From contig NZ_CP010797.1 in assembly GCF_000954115.1 (NCBI RefSeq), forward strand, positions 5,022,001-5,086,000: a DNA stretch of 64,000 bases. The letters run 5' to 3'. This document shows, piece after piece, positions 18,596 to 27,534 of the stretch. Every line of letters starts with the position of its first letter. The stretch's first letter is position 1. The translations under genes and the position numbers were made by a program. The notes beneath the pieces are model-generated. The model made no database searches. It saw only the letters and a list, made by a program, of their open reading frames with translations, and had not been told where the DNA came from. This DNA is from Rhodococcus sp. B7740 (lineage in GTDB: Bacteria; Actinomycetota; Actinomycetes; Mycobacteriales; Mycobacteriaceae).

Positions 18596-21500
18596 GGCTG
18601 CATTCACTCGAGATCACCGCCTTCGGCCCCTTCGCGGGCACGGAGACGGTGGACTTCGATGCGCTGGGGGCCGACGGGCTGTTTCTGTTGCACGGTCACA
18701 CCGGAGCCGGCAAGACGACGGTTCTCGACGCCGTGGCGTTCGCGCTGTACGGAACGGTGCCCGGAGCTCGTCGCGAGGGCAAGCGTCTGCTGTCCGATCA
18801 CGCGGCCAAGGGTGCGGTGCCACAGGTCACGTTGGAAGCGACCCTCGGTGGGCGTCGGATCAGAATTGTGCGCAGTCCGGAATTCCTGCGGCCCAAGCTG
18901 CGAAGTACGGGTACCACCAAGCAACACGCCAAGGCCAGTCTCACCTGGCTCGACGGCCGCGGGCAGAACCTCACCCGGCTCAGCGAGATCGGTGACGCCG
19001 TCAACGCGCTGCTCGGGATGAGTGCCGACCAGTTCTTTCAGGTGGTGCTGCTGCCGCAGGGTGAGTTCGCGCGGTTCCTTCGAGCCGACAGCGACGAACG
19101 CGGGAACCTGCTCGAAAGACTCTTCGACACAGGCAGATTCGGTGATGTCGAGGAGTGGTTCGCGCAGCGCCGCCGGGAGCTCGCCGCCGAACTCGCCGAC
19201 GCTCACCACGCCATCGACATCATGCTCGGCCGGGTGTCGCAGGCATCGGGTGTGCCCGAGCCCGCAGGCGAGGACGGCGAACAGCCGGACCCCCTCGAAT
19301 GGGCGGCCGACGTCCTCGACGAAGCCCGGCAGAATCGGACCCTCGCGCAAGGTCGAGCGGTGCTGATCGACGCGGCAGCTCGGCGTGCGTCGGTAGCGCT
19401 GACGAAGGCCACCGCCGTTGTAGATCTGCAGCGTCGACGCGCACTCGCCGAGGGGCAACTCGTGCAGTATCGGGAGGGCGAGACGGTGCGAGCAGCGCGC
19501 AGAATCGAGCTCGCCGATTCCGCGGCCGCCGGGCCGATCGCGGACACTGCTGCAGACCTCCGTCTCGCACGACTGGCGACCGACGCCGCAACGTCCGCAC
19601 TCGCGGCGGCGGAGCATGCCCTCCCGTCGACGGCGGAGGGCCGACGCTTCCACGCTGCACTGCACTGGCCACCGGCACCGGCGGATCCGTCGGCCGAGCG
19701 CACGGTCGTCGCACAGTTCGTGCGTGACTGGACCACCGATGTCGCGCGGTTACAGTCGCTGCTCGGTCTGGCCCGAGAAGCCGACCGACTCGACGGCACC
19801 CTCGCCGACTGTCGTGCGCAGCAACGCACCACCGCAGCGGCGATCGAACGCACCGTGCAGTCGCAGGCGTCGATGCCCGAGAAGATCGGAGCGGTCGAAT
19901 CTCGGCTGGCACGAGCATCCTCGGCGGAGGCAGAGTTGCCGGGTCTCGAGGAGCGATGCGATCGTGCCCGCGCGGCAGCCGAGTCCGCCCTCGACCTGGT
20001 GCGCACACGCGCGACTCTGGCCGAGGCGGAGCGGGCCCGCGACAGCGCCAGAGCAGCGCACAACACGGCCTGGGCGCACCTACTCGATCTCCGTGAGCGA
20101 CGCATCGACGGGATGGCGGCCGAGCTGGCGGCTCGTCTGGAGGCGGGAAAGCCGTGCGTCGTGTGCGGATCGGAGGTGCACCCGCATCCCGCTGCCGCGT
20201 CGACGTCGACGGTGACCAAGGCGCAGGAAGACAAGGCCGCCGCCGCGGAACGCAAGGCTGCTGCTGCGCTCGAACAAGCGGTCGCGGTCGTCGCAGAAGC
20301 GCAACGCGGCGTGGACCTGCTGCACCATCGCACCGGCGGGGAGTCCGCTGCGGAACTGACCCGGATTCTCGATGCCGCGACCACCGCAGTGCAGGACGCT
20401 CGTGCGCGTGCGGCCGATGTCGAACCCGCAACCGCGGAACTGCATCGGCTGCGGAGCGAGTCGGACGCGCTGACGGTCAGGCTCCACGACCTCGTCGCCT
20501 CGCGCAGTGCCGTCGACGAACGCATCTCGGCCACCGAGGAATCGCTGACGCAGATGCGAGCGTCGGTCGCCGAGGAAGTGAACGAGGGTGCGTCGCTGGT
20601 GGACCGAATCGCGGAGCGGGAAGCCTTGATCGACGGTGCCCGGCGAATTCAGGAGGCGCGTATCGCCTGGCTCGACGCCACCGCGCGGGCCGATGAGCTC
20701 ACAGCCGAACTGGACCGGCGAGTGCAGGCTTCGAGCTTCGAGTCCGTCGACGCGGCAGCCGGGGCAGTACTGGCCGCGGACCGCGTCGAGCAGATCGAGA
20801 CCGAACTGCGCACCGCCGAGGAGGCGCGCGCACATGCCGAGCACGTGTTGCGCGAGCCCGCCATCGTGGACGTGGCCGGCCGGCCGCCGGTGGATCTGGA
20901 ACCGCTGGCACATGCGTGTTCCGAGCTGGACGAGAAGGTCAGGGCCGCTGCTGCCGAAGTGGCCGAATGCCGAAGGCGCGCAGACGATCTGGAACGACTG
21001 ATCACCGAACTGTTCACCGCCGCCCAGGCCATCGCGCCACAACGCGCCGAGTTCGACGAACTGGCGAACCTGGCGGACGTCGTGGCAGGCCGGGGGCAGA
21101 ATGCTCGCAAGATGTCGTTGCGCTCGTACGTCCTCGCGTCCCGACTCGAGGACGTCGCCGAGTCCGCATCCGCGAGGCTGCGTCGAATGTCCTCGGGGCG
21201 TTACGAATTCGTGCACTCCGACGAGGCTGGCGTCCGTGGCAAACGGGGCGGTCTCGGACTGGACATCAGGGACGACTACACCGGCGTCGTGCGCTCGGCG
21301 AAAACACTGTCGGGCGGTGAGGCGTTCCTCGCGTCGCTCTCGCTCGCCTTGGGCCTGGCCGATGTGGTGGCCGCCGAATCCGGAGGTGTCGTCCTCGACA
21401 CGATGTTCATCGACGAAGGATTCGGCACGCTCGACGCCGACACCCTCGAATCAGTGATGTCGGTTCTCGACGAACTACGTGCGGGCGGACGCGTCGTCGG

Positions 21501-21600
21501 CGTGGTCAGCCATGTCGACGAGATGCGTCAACGCATTCCCAGCCGCCTCTACGTCAAGCGGGAGCGCACCGGATCGACACTTCAGGTCGTCGCGTCCTGA
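18592..21600 (+). CDS. sbcC: Exonuclease SbcC (Rad50-like ATPase subunit)
   Basis: 1002-residue SMC-like ATPase that partners SbcD. The N-terminal Walker A is GHTGAGKT (residues 35–42), with the Q-loop region in FFQVVLLPQGEFARFL. Two long Ala/Glu-rich coiled coils flank a zinc hook, CVVC, at residues 522–525, where two molecules join. The C-terminal half has the ABC signature LSGGEAFLASLSLALGLADV, Walker B VVLDTMFIDEGFGTLD and the final switch histidine in GVVSHVDEM. The start is the ATG overlapping the sbcD stop (ATGA). Its last 19 bases overlap the end of the convergent AI-2E-family gene. Confidence 0.96.
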   Translation: MRLHSLEITAFGPFAGTETVDFDALGADGLFLLHGHTGAGKTTVLDAVAFALYGTVPGARREGKRLLSDHAAKGAVPQVTLEATLGGRRIRIVRSPEFLRPKLRSTGTTKQHAKASLTWLDGRGQNLTRLSEIGDAVNALLGMSADQFFQVVLLPQGEFARFLRADSDERGNLLERLFDTGRFGDVEEWFAQRRRELAAELADAHHAIDIMLGRVSQASGVPEPAGEDGEQPDPLEWAADVLDEARQNRTLAQGRAVLIDAAARRASVALTKATAVVDLQRRRALAEGQLVQYREGETVRAARRIELADSAAAGPIADTAADLRLARLATDAATSALAAAEHALPSTAEGRRFHAALHWPPAPADPSAERTVVAQFVRDWTTDVARLQSLLGLAREADRLDGTLADCRAQQRTTAAAIERTVQSQASMPEKIGAVESRLARASSAEAELPGLEERCDRARAAAESALDLVRTRATLAEAERARDSARAAHNTAWAHLLDLRERRIDGMAAELAARLEAGKPCVVCGSEVHPHPAAASTSTVTKAQEDKAAAAERKAAAALEQAVAVVAEAQRGVDLLHHRTGGESAAELTRILDAATTAVQDARARAADVEPATAELHRLRSESDALTVRLHDLVASRSAVDERISATEESLTQMRASVAEEVNEGASLVDRIAEREALIDGARRIQEARIAWLDATARADELTAELDRRVQASSFESVDAAAGAVLAADRVEQIETELRTAEEARAHAEHVLREPAIVDVAGRPPVDLEPLAHACSELDEKVRAAAAEVAECRRRADDLERLITELFTAAQAIAPQRAEFDELANLADVVAGRGQNARKMSLRSYVLASRLEDVAESASARLRRMSSGRYEFVHSDEAGVRGKRGGLGLDIRDDYTGVVRSAKTLSGGEAFLASLSLALGLADVVAAESGGVVLDTMFIDEGFGTLDADTLESVMSVLDELRAGGRVVGVVSHVDEMRQRIPSRLYVKRERTGSTLQVVAS

Positions 21601-22823
21601 CCTGACGCAGGTTTGTCGGACTTCGACTCGTCCTCGTCGTCCAGACCGGCCTGCTCCTCGGTCAACCCCTCGGGCGGCGGAATTTCGTCCTCGAGTTCGT
21701 CCTGGTCCGGTTCGTTCGAGCGGGCGTCGATCTGCTCGGACAGGTACCTGATCAGCACGGCAGCCACCGCGGCAGCCGGGACGGCGAGGAATGCGCCGAT
21801 GATGCCGAACAGTGAGCTACCGCCGGTCACGGCCAGCAGCACTATCGCCGGGTGCAGGTTCATGCTGCGACTCTGCAGGATCGGTTGCAGCACATTGCCT
21901 TCCAGCTGCTGTACCGCGACGATGATGGCGAGCACGATCAGTGCAGTGGTCAGCCCGTTCGCAACCAGGGCCACCAGAACGGCGAGAGCGCCCGCCACGA
22001 ACGCACCGACGATCGGGATGAAGCCACCGATGAACGTCAGGGTCGCCAGCACCAGCGCCAGCGGAACACCGAGAATTACCAGTCCCAGACCGATGAAGAA
22101 GGCGTCGATGAAACTGACGATGGCCTGAGTTCGGATGAACCCGCCGAGAGTCGCCCACATCCGTGAGAGCACCTCGCCCAGATGGCGTCCGGCGCGGCCA
22201 CCGGAGAATCCGTGCAACCACGGCAGGAACTTCGGCCCGTCCTTGACGAAGAAGAACGTCAGTACCAACACCAGCGCCAGGGTCACCAACAGTGAGCCCG
22301 CAGCGGATACGCCGGTGAACACGCCGGTGGCGATGACCTCGCCGCTGTCCTGCAGCCGCGCAACGATGGCCGATACGGCCGAGTCGATCTGGTCGTCGCC
22401 GATGTTCAGCGGTGGACCCTTCAACCAGTCCTGAACCTGGGCGATACCGCCCGATGCCTGGTCGACCAACTCCGGTGCCTGCTCGGCGACCGACGGAACG
22501 ATCAGAGTGATGATGCCGCCGATGACGACGAAGAACACCACGAGCGACACCGATGCGGCCAGAGCGGGAGGAAATCCCAGACGCATCATCAGCTTGGCCG
22601 GCGGCCACAGCACCGTCGCGACGATCACGGCGAGCAGGACCGGCAGCAGAATCACCCAGAGGTGCCCGATCAGCCAGCCCAACACCCACGCCCCGGCTGC
22701 GATGGAAATGAGGATCAGCGACCATTTGGCCAACCACACACCGCCGACCCCGATGAGGTCACCGCGATCATTGCCGGACGTCTCGGACTTCGACGTCTTA
22801 CCGGGAACTGCCGATTCGGTCAC
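21582..22823 (-). CDS. AI-2E-family (PerM/YdiK-like) membrane permease
   Basis: Polytopic membrane protein of the AI-2E/PerM family, which includes cation/proton antiporters and exporters; the substrate is not predictable. About eight hydrophobic segments are visible, starting at WSLILISIAAGAWVLGWLIG. The family core TFIGGFIPIVGAFVAGALAVLVAL and QQLEGNVLQPILQSRSMNLHPAIVLL is strong. The C-terminus is an acidic Glu/Asp/Pro tail of about 55 residues. I prefer GTG 22823 (GAGGA seven bases upstream) to the ATG at 22904, which adds 27 poorly conserved residues. It corresponds to Rv1101c. The gene's end overlaps sbcC by 19 bp. Confidence 0.85.
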   Translation of the reverse strand: MTESAVPGKTSKSETSGNDRGDLIGVGGVWLAKWSLILISIAAGAWVLGWLIGHLWVILLPVLLAVIVATVLWPPAKLMMRLGFPPALAASVSLVVFFVVIGGIITLIVPSVAEQAPELVDQASGGIAQVQDWLKGPPLNIGDDQIDSAVSAIVARLQDSGEVIATGVFTGVSAAGSLLVTLALVLVLTFFFVKDGPKFLPWLHGFSGGRAGRHLGEVLSRMWATLGGFIRTQAIVSFIDAFFIGLGLVILGVPLALVLATLTFIGGFIPIVGAFVAGALAVLVALVANGLTTALIVLAIIVAVQQLEGNVLQPILQSRSMNLHPAIVLLAVTGGSSLFGIIGAFLAVPAAAVAAVLIRYLSEQIDARSNEPDQDELEDEIPPPEGLTEEQAGLDDEDESKSDKPASGQDATT

Positions 22824-22929
22824 TGTGGGGTCCTCACATTCGGCGGGTGGCGGTTCGTGAAGAACCATAACGTCCGGCGTACTCAGCCTGTATGTCACCG
22901 CCATCGGACGACCCGTCGACGAGACGTGC

Positions 22930-23427
22930 TCAGGCAGCCTCGTGTGCCAACAACCACTTCTTCACCGGCAGCCCCCACCGGAAACCGCCGAGCGCCCCGC
23001 CGATTCGAACCACCCGGTGGCACGGCACGAACAGCGCGGCGGCATTGCGCGCGCACGCCGACGCAGCACCGCGAATCGCTGCCGGTCTTCCGGACAGTTC
23101 GGCGAACTCGGAGTAGGTCACCGGTGCGCCGGGCTCGACGGTGCGCAGTACTCCCCAGGCGTGCATGAGAAATTCGCCTGATCGTTGCGCGACGGCAACG
23201 GAGTCGATGACGGTCAGCTCACCGCGGTGATAGTTCTCCACGGCGCGCGTCACGTCACCGAGATCGGCCACCCTGCGCACGGTGTCGGGTCGCATCGTCG
23301 GGTGGATCAGGACGCGGAGTTCTTCGACATCGGCGGTCCACCCGGAGGCGAGGACGCGCTGATCGTCGTCGACGATGGTGCTGAACGGCCCGATCGGAGT
23401 GTCCTGGGTGGCGGCGGTGGCAGTCAT
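22930..23427 (-). CDS. ogt: Methylated-DNA–protein-cysteine methyltransferase
   Basis: Suicide repair protein that removes the methyl group from O6-methylguanine onto its own cysteine. It has 165 residues. The active-site motif is FVPCHRVVRIGGALGGFRWG, normal for Ogt/MGMT, with the helix-turn-helix region TYSEFAELSGRPAAIRGAASA before it. ATG 23427 overlaps the stop of the ada-alkA gene (ATGA). The same pair exists in M. tuberculosis (Rv1317c–ogt), so this is an alkylation-repair operon. Confidence 0.95.
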   Translation of the reverse strand: MTATAATQDTPIGPFSTIVDDDQRVLASGWTADVEELRVLIHPTMRPDTVRRVADLGDVTRAVENYHRGELTVIDSVAVAQRSGEFLMHAWGVLRTVEPGAPVTYSEFAELSGRPAAIRGAASACARNAAALFVPCHRVVRIGGALGGFRWGLPVKKWLLAHEAA

Positions 23428-24890
23428 GGCTGTCTTCTTTCCAGTGCGGTGATCCACAGGTGCATCGAGACGTAAGAACGCCACGGAGCCCAGCGGGCAG
23501 AGTTGTCCAACGAGATGTCGAGTGCCTGAGCACCTTGGCGGACGACGAGATCGGTATCGAGCAGAACATCGGGATCGCCGAGTAGCCGCATCACGACGTA
23601 CCGGGCGGTCCAGGGTCCGATTCCTTTGAGCGCGAGCAGCTCTCGCTCCAGTTCCGGCCCTTCTCGCGCGGGATGCAGCACGACGGTTCCCGACGCGATG
23701 GCGTCGGCGACGCGGATGACGGTCTGCACCCGGGCGGCAGGTCCGGTGAGAACTTCGTGGCCACGTTCGGCGATCACGGCTGGCTCGGGAAACAACCTGG
23801 TGACGGTTCCGTTGCCGAGATCGAGTGGCGCACCGAGAGCATCGACGAGCCGGGCGGTGTGGGTGGCCGCAGCCTTGAGCGAGATCTGTTGTCCGATCAC
23901 GGTGCGCAGCAACATCTCTGCGCCGTCGACCACTCCGAGGGCGCGGATGCCCGGGTGGGCGTCGACGCTCGGTGCCAGCTGCGGATCCGTGCGCAGGGCG
24001 TCGTCGACGGCGAGTGGATCGGCGTCGAGATCGAGCAGGTGGCGAATCCGAGCGACGGCCGGGGCAAGATCGCGCATGTCCTGCAATGTCACTGCGGCGC
24101 TGACGAATCCGTCCATCACCCGCAACGCCACGAGCCCGGCGGCATGCGGCAGGCGCAGCGACCGCACGTATTCGCCATCCTCGGAGAAGGATTCGATGCC
24201 CTCGACCACGTGGCCCCGCAGGAACCACTCGATCCAGCCGCGATCCAGCGGCGGGCGGTACGGCAAGCGCAGGGTGACCGTTCCACCCGCGGTCGCAACG
24301 GCCGTGCGGTGTGCTTCTCTGCGCAGTGTCGACGGATCGACGGCGAAGACTTCTTTGATGGTGTCGTTGAATTGCCGAACGCTGGAGAAGCCGGCCGCGA
24401 AGGCGACGTCGGCCATCGACATGTCGGTGGTCTGAATCAGGGTGCGGGCGGTGTGGGCGCGGTGCGCGCGGGCCAATGCCAGCGGTCCTGCACCGACTTC
24501 GGCCGTCAGCACGCGCGTCAACTGACGGGTCGAGTAACCGAGGGTGCTGGCGAGGCCGTCGACGCCACCACGTTCGACGGCTCCGTCGGAGATCAGTCGC
24601 ATGGCACGAGAACTGAGGTCCGAGTGGATGTTCCAGCGTGGGGAACCGGGGGTGGCGTCGGGCTGGCAGCGGCGGCAGGCTCGGTAGCCGGATTGTTGCG
24701 CCGCCGCTGCGGTGGCCATGAACGAGACGTTGCCGGGCTTGGGTGTGCGGGCCGGGCAGGAGGGTCGGCAGTAGATGCCGGTGGTGGACACGGCGGTGAA
24801 GAACTGGCCGTCGAACCGTGCGTCACGCGAGGAGACCGCGCGATAACACCGATCGAAGTCCAGTTCTTGCACCTGCCGTTCGCTGCTCAT
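23424..24890 (-). CDS. alkA: Ada/AlkA fusion: methylphosphotriester sensor, AraC HTH and 3-methyladenine glycosylase
   Basis: 488-residue three-part adaptive-response protein. Residues 1–80 are the Ada zinc domain, with cysteines at 41, 45, 72 and 75 (the same spacing as E. coli Ada C38/42/69/72), so C41 should accept the methyl from phosphotriesters. Residues ~90–190 are an AraC-type double HTH (MSMADVAFAAGFSSVRQFN). Residues ~200–480 are an AlkA HhH-GPD glycosylase: LLRTVIGQQISLKAAATH, the hairpin LKGIGPWTARYV and the catalytic-aspartate region VLLDTDLVVRQG. It probably activates its own operon when methylated. It lies 57 bp downstream of ybdD. Confidence 0.93.
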   Translation of the reverse strand: MSSERQVQELDFDRCYRAVSSRDARFDGQFFTAVSTTGIYCRPSCPARTPKPGNVSFMATAAAAQQSGYRACRRCQPDATPGSPRWNIHSDLSSRAMRLISDGAVERGGVDGLASTLGYSTRQLTRVLTAEVGAGPLALARAHRAHTARTLIQTTDMSMADVAFAAGFSSVRQFNDTIKEVFAVDPSTLRREAHRTAVATAGGTVTLRLPYRPPLDRGWIEWFLRGHVVEGIESFSEDGEYVRSLRLPHAAGLVALRVMDGFVSAAVTLQDMRDLAPAVARIRHLLDLDADPLAVDDALRTDPQLAPSVDAHPGIRALGVVDGAEMLLRTVIGQQISLKAAATHTARLVDALGAPLDLGNGTVTRLFPEPAVIAERGHEVLTGPAARVQTVIRVADAIASGTVVLHPAREGPELERELLALKGIGPWTARYVVMRLLGDPDVLLDTDLVVRQGAQALDISLDNSARWAPWRSYVSMHLWITALERRQP

Positions 24891-24947
24891 GCACCTACTG
24901 TGTCAGCGCGGACGCGTCGGTGCTAGCGGAAATCGGACATCACCGTG

Positions 24948-25118
24948 TCAGCAGCAGCGTGCCCCCGGGTTTCGGTCCGCCTCCGCGTGCCGATCCTTCC
25001 AGTACTGCCGCACGGTCGGCGGTTCCTGACCGGGGTGGTGGCGGGCCAGATGGGCGACGTATCGGTCGTAATCGTGGTCGCCCATCACCGAGGTGATCCA
25101 CCACCACAGCCCGCGCAT
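24948..25118 (-). CDS. ybdD: Small YbdD/YjiX-family protein downstream of cstA
   Basis: A 56-residue protein: a Trp-rich start (MRGLWWWITSVMGDHDYDRY), then a short linker and a C-terminus rich in charged residues (QYWKDRHAEAD) ending Cys-Cys. This is the YbdD/YjiX (DUF466) family that accompanies CstA/BtsT peptide and pyruvate carriers in many bacteria and is probably an accessory factor. Its ATG follows the cstA stop codon directly (TAG-ATG), so the two are translationally coupled. It is shorter than common gene-calling limits, and a longer shadow frame covers the same place. Confidence 0.85.
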   Translation of the reverse strand: MRGLWWWITSVMGDHDYDRYVAHLARHHPGQEPPTVRQYWKDRHAEADRNPGARCC

Positions 25119-27392
25119 CTAGTGCGCCGATCCGGGGCGACGGACGGTGCCCGCGTCGATCAGCTCGTCCCATTCGGCCTGGATCTTCTTCTCGGCCGGG
25201 GTGAGGACGAAACCGGTGGGACCGAAGATCTTCGACGGCACCTCGGGCTCCTCGTTGTCGGGCAGGTTGTCTCCCCGAACGGCCTTGATGCAGACCCACA
25301 CTCCGGCGAACACGACCACCAGGACGAGTGCCGCGAAGATGATCGACAGCGTGCCCTGAATGAAGGTGTTGCGGATGACGGCGTCGATGGCCTCGGGTGT
25401 CTTGGCGCTACCGAACTCGCTCAGGCCCTGCGCCTTGGCGTCGCGGAACTGCGAGTGCTGCGTCCAGTAGCCGATGGCCGGGATGGAGGAGAAGATCTTC
25501 TGGTACGACGCCGTCATGGTGACGATGAGGTCCCAGGCGAGTGGAACTCCGGGGATCCAGGCCCACTTGTAGAGGCCACGCTTGACCACGATGACGAGTA
25601 CCACCGTCAGTGCGATGGCGGCCAGCAGTTGGTTCGCGATACCGAACAGCGGGAACAGGGTGTTGATTCCGCCCAGTGGATCGGTGACACCCATGAGAAG
25701 GATTGCGCCCCAGGCTGCGACGACGATCAGCGAGCAGATCCAGGCACCAGGACGCCACGACGGATCCTTGAACTTCTTGGCCGATGCGCCGGGCAGGTTG
25801 CCGATGCTGTCGGAGAGCATGAAGCGTGCGACGCGGGTGCCGGCATCGACCGTGGTGAGGATGAACAGTGCCTCGAACATGATCGCGAAGTGGTACCAGA
25901 ACGACTTGAGCGATTCGCCGCCGAACACCTGGTGCAGCACCTCGGACATGCCGAACGCGAGTGTCGGTGCGCCGCCGGTGCGGGAGATGATCGATTCCTC
26001 GCCCACATCGGCTGCCGCCTGGCTCAATTCGGCAGGCGAGATGTCTCCGCCGCTCAGCCCCAGTCCGTTGACGTATGTTGCCGCAGTCTCCGGAGTGCCG
26101 CCGGTCAATGTCGCCGGTGCGTTCAATGCGAAGTAGATGTGCTGATCGAGAACGCAGGCGGTGATGAGCGCCATGATGGCGACGAACGACTCGGTGAGCA
26201 TGCCTCCGTAGCCGATCATGCGCATCTGCTTTTCCTTCTCCAGCAGCTTCGGCGTGGTGCCGGAGGAGATCAGAGCGTGGAAGCCGGACAGTGCGCCGCA
26301 GGCGATGGTGATGAACAGGAACGGGAACAGGGACCCTGGGAATGCCGGCCCGTTGCCCTCGGTGGCGAAGCTGGTCATCGCGGGCATCTGGATCTCGGGA
26401 CGCGCGATGAGGATGCCGACGGCCAGTAGGGCGATGGTGCCGACCTTCATGAACGTCGACAGGTAGTCGCGCGGGGCGAGCAGCAGCCATACCGGCAGGA
26501 TGCAGGCGAGCAGACCGTAGCCGATCAGCAGCCAGGCGACGGTCACCTTGGAGAGGGTGAACCAGTCGGTGCCCCAATCGGTTTCGGCAACCCAACCGCC
26601 GGCCACGATGGCGAGCAGCAACAGGACGACGCCGATGAGCGAGACCTCGGTGACGTTGCCCGGCCGCAGGAAGCGTAGGTAGACACCCATGAACAGTGCG
26701 ATCGGAATGGTCAGCGCGATGGAGAAGACACCCCACGGGCTTTCGGCGAGTGCGTTGACGACGACCAGGGCGAGCACCGCGATGAGGATGATCATGATGA
26801 CGAACACCGCGACCAGGGCGGCGGTGCCGCCCACTACTCCGAGTTCGTCGCGGGCCATCTGGCCGAGGCTGCGGCCGTGGCGTCGCGTCGAGATCCACAG
26901 CACCAGGAAATCCTGTACGGCACCGGCGAACACGACGCCGATGATGATCCACATGGTGCCCGGGAGGTAACCCATCTGAGCGGCGAGGACGGGTCCGACG
27001 AGCGGGCCTGCTCCGGCGATCGCGGCGAAGTGGTGGCCGAACAGCACCCGACGGTCCGTCGGCATGTAGTCCTTGCCGTTCTCCAGAATCTCGGCGGGGG
27101 TGGCGCGGTCGTCGCGTGGGAAGACGATCTTGCGTTCGATCAGCCTGGCGTAGAAGCGAAAGGCGAAGATGTAGGTACACACCGCGGCGATGACGAACCA
27201 GACGGCGTTGGGATTCTCTCCGCGGACGATCGCGATGATCGTCCACGCAACACCGCCGAGAAGGCCGATGGCGACGAGCATGAGGCGCTTGATCGGGGTC
27301 ATCGGATGTGACTCGACGACGCCGACGGGCGGCAGATCGGGATCTGTCTTCAGCAATTCGACGTGTGGTTCGTCGGCCGCTTTCAATGACAT
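25119..27392 (-). CDS. cstA: CstA-family carbon starvation / pyruvate–peptide transporter
   Basis: 757-residue polytopic membrane protein (about 16–18 hydrophobic segments) of the CstA family, which imports pyruvate or peptides during carbon limitation. Family hallmarks include RVLFGHHFAAIAGAGPLVGPVLAAQMG, QDFLVLWISTRRHGRSLGQ, ACGALSGFHALISSGTTPKL, TTVDAGTRVARFMLSD and LFPLFGIANQLLAAIAL. The frame continues upstream, but ATG 27392 (MSLKAADEPH) starts ~40 residues before the first membrane span and is preferred. Downstream ybdD follows without a gap, then ada-alkA and ogt on the same strand. Confidence 0.94.
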   Translation of the reverse strand: MSLKAADEPHVELLKTDPDLPPVGVVESHPMTPIKRLMLVAIGLLGGVAWTIIAIVRGENPNAVWFVIAAVCTYIFAFRFYARLIERKIVFPRDDRATPAEILENGKDYMPTDRRVLFGHHFAAIAGAGPLVGPVLAAQMGYLPGTMWIIIGVVFAGAVQDFLVLWISTRRHGRSLGQMARDELGVVGGTAALVAVFVIMIILIAVLALVVVNALAESPWGVFSIALTIPIALFMGVYLRFLRPGNVTEVSLIGVVLLLLAIVAGGWVAETDWGTDWFTLSKVTVAWLLIGYGLLACILPVWLLLAPRDYLSTFMKVGTIALLAVGILIARPEIQMPAMTSFATEGNGPAFPGSLFPFLFITIACGALSGFHALISSGTTPKLLEKEKQMRMIGYGGMLTESFVAIMALITACVLDQHIYFALNAPATLTGGTPETAATYVNGLGLSGGDISPAELSQAAADVGEESIISRTGGAPTLAFGMSEVLHQVFGGESLKSFWYHFAIMFEALFILTTVDAGTRVARFMLSDSIGNLPGASAKKFKDPSWRPGAWICSLIVVAAWGAILLMGVTDPLGGINTLFPLFGIANQLLAAIALTVVLVIVVKRGLYKWAWIPGVPLAWDLIVTMTASYQKIFSSIPAIGYWTQHSQFRDAKAQGLSEFGSAKTPEAIDAVIRNTFIQGTLSIIFAALVLVVVFAGVWVCIKAVRGDNLPDNEEPEVPSKIFGPTGFVLTPAEKKIQAEWDELIDAGTVRRPGSAH

Positions 27393-27534
27393 GTGTGGGG
27401 TCTCCAGGCTCGCAGGTGTGACAGCGATCACCCTATGTCCGCTGCGGGCGCACGTCCTCGAATCGACGCATCGCCGTGCGCCCGGCGGTCGCTGGAGTGC
27501 GACGAGCGGCAACCGTGCCGACGGCGCGTGCCGA

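Noticed and set aside
24940-25299. 119-residue minus-strand frame over the ybdD region
   Set aside because: It runs out of frame through the end of cstA and over ybdD. The 56-residue ybdD frame has the family sequence and coupling.
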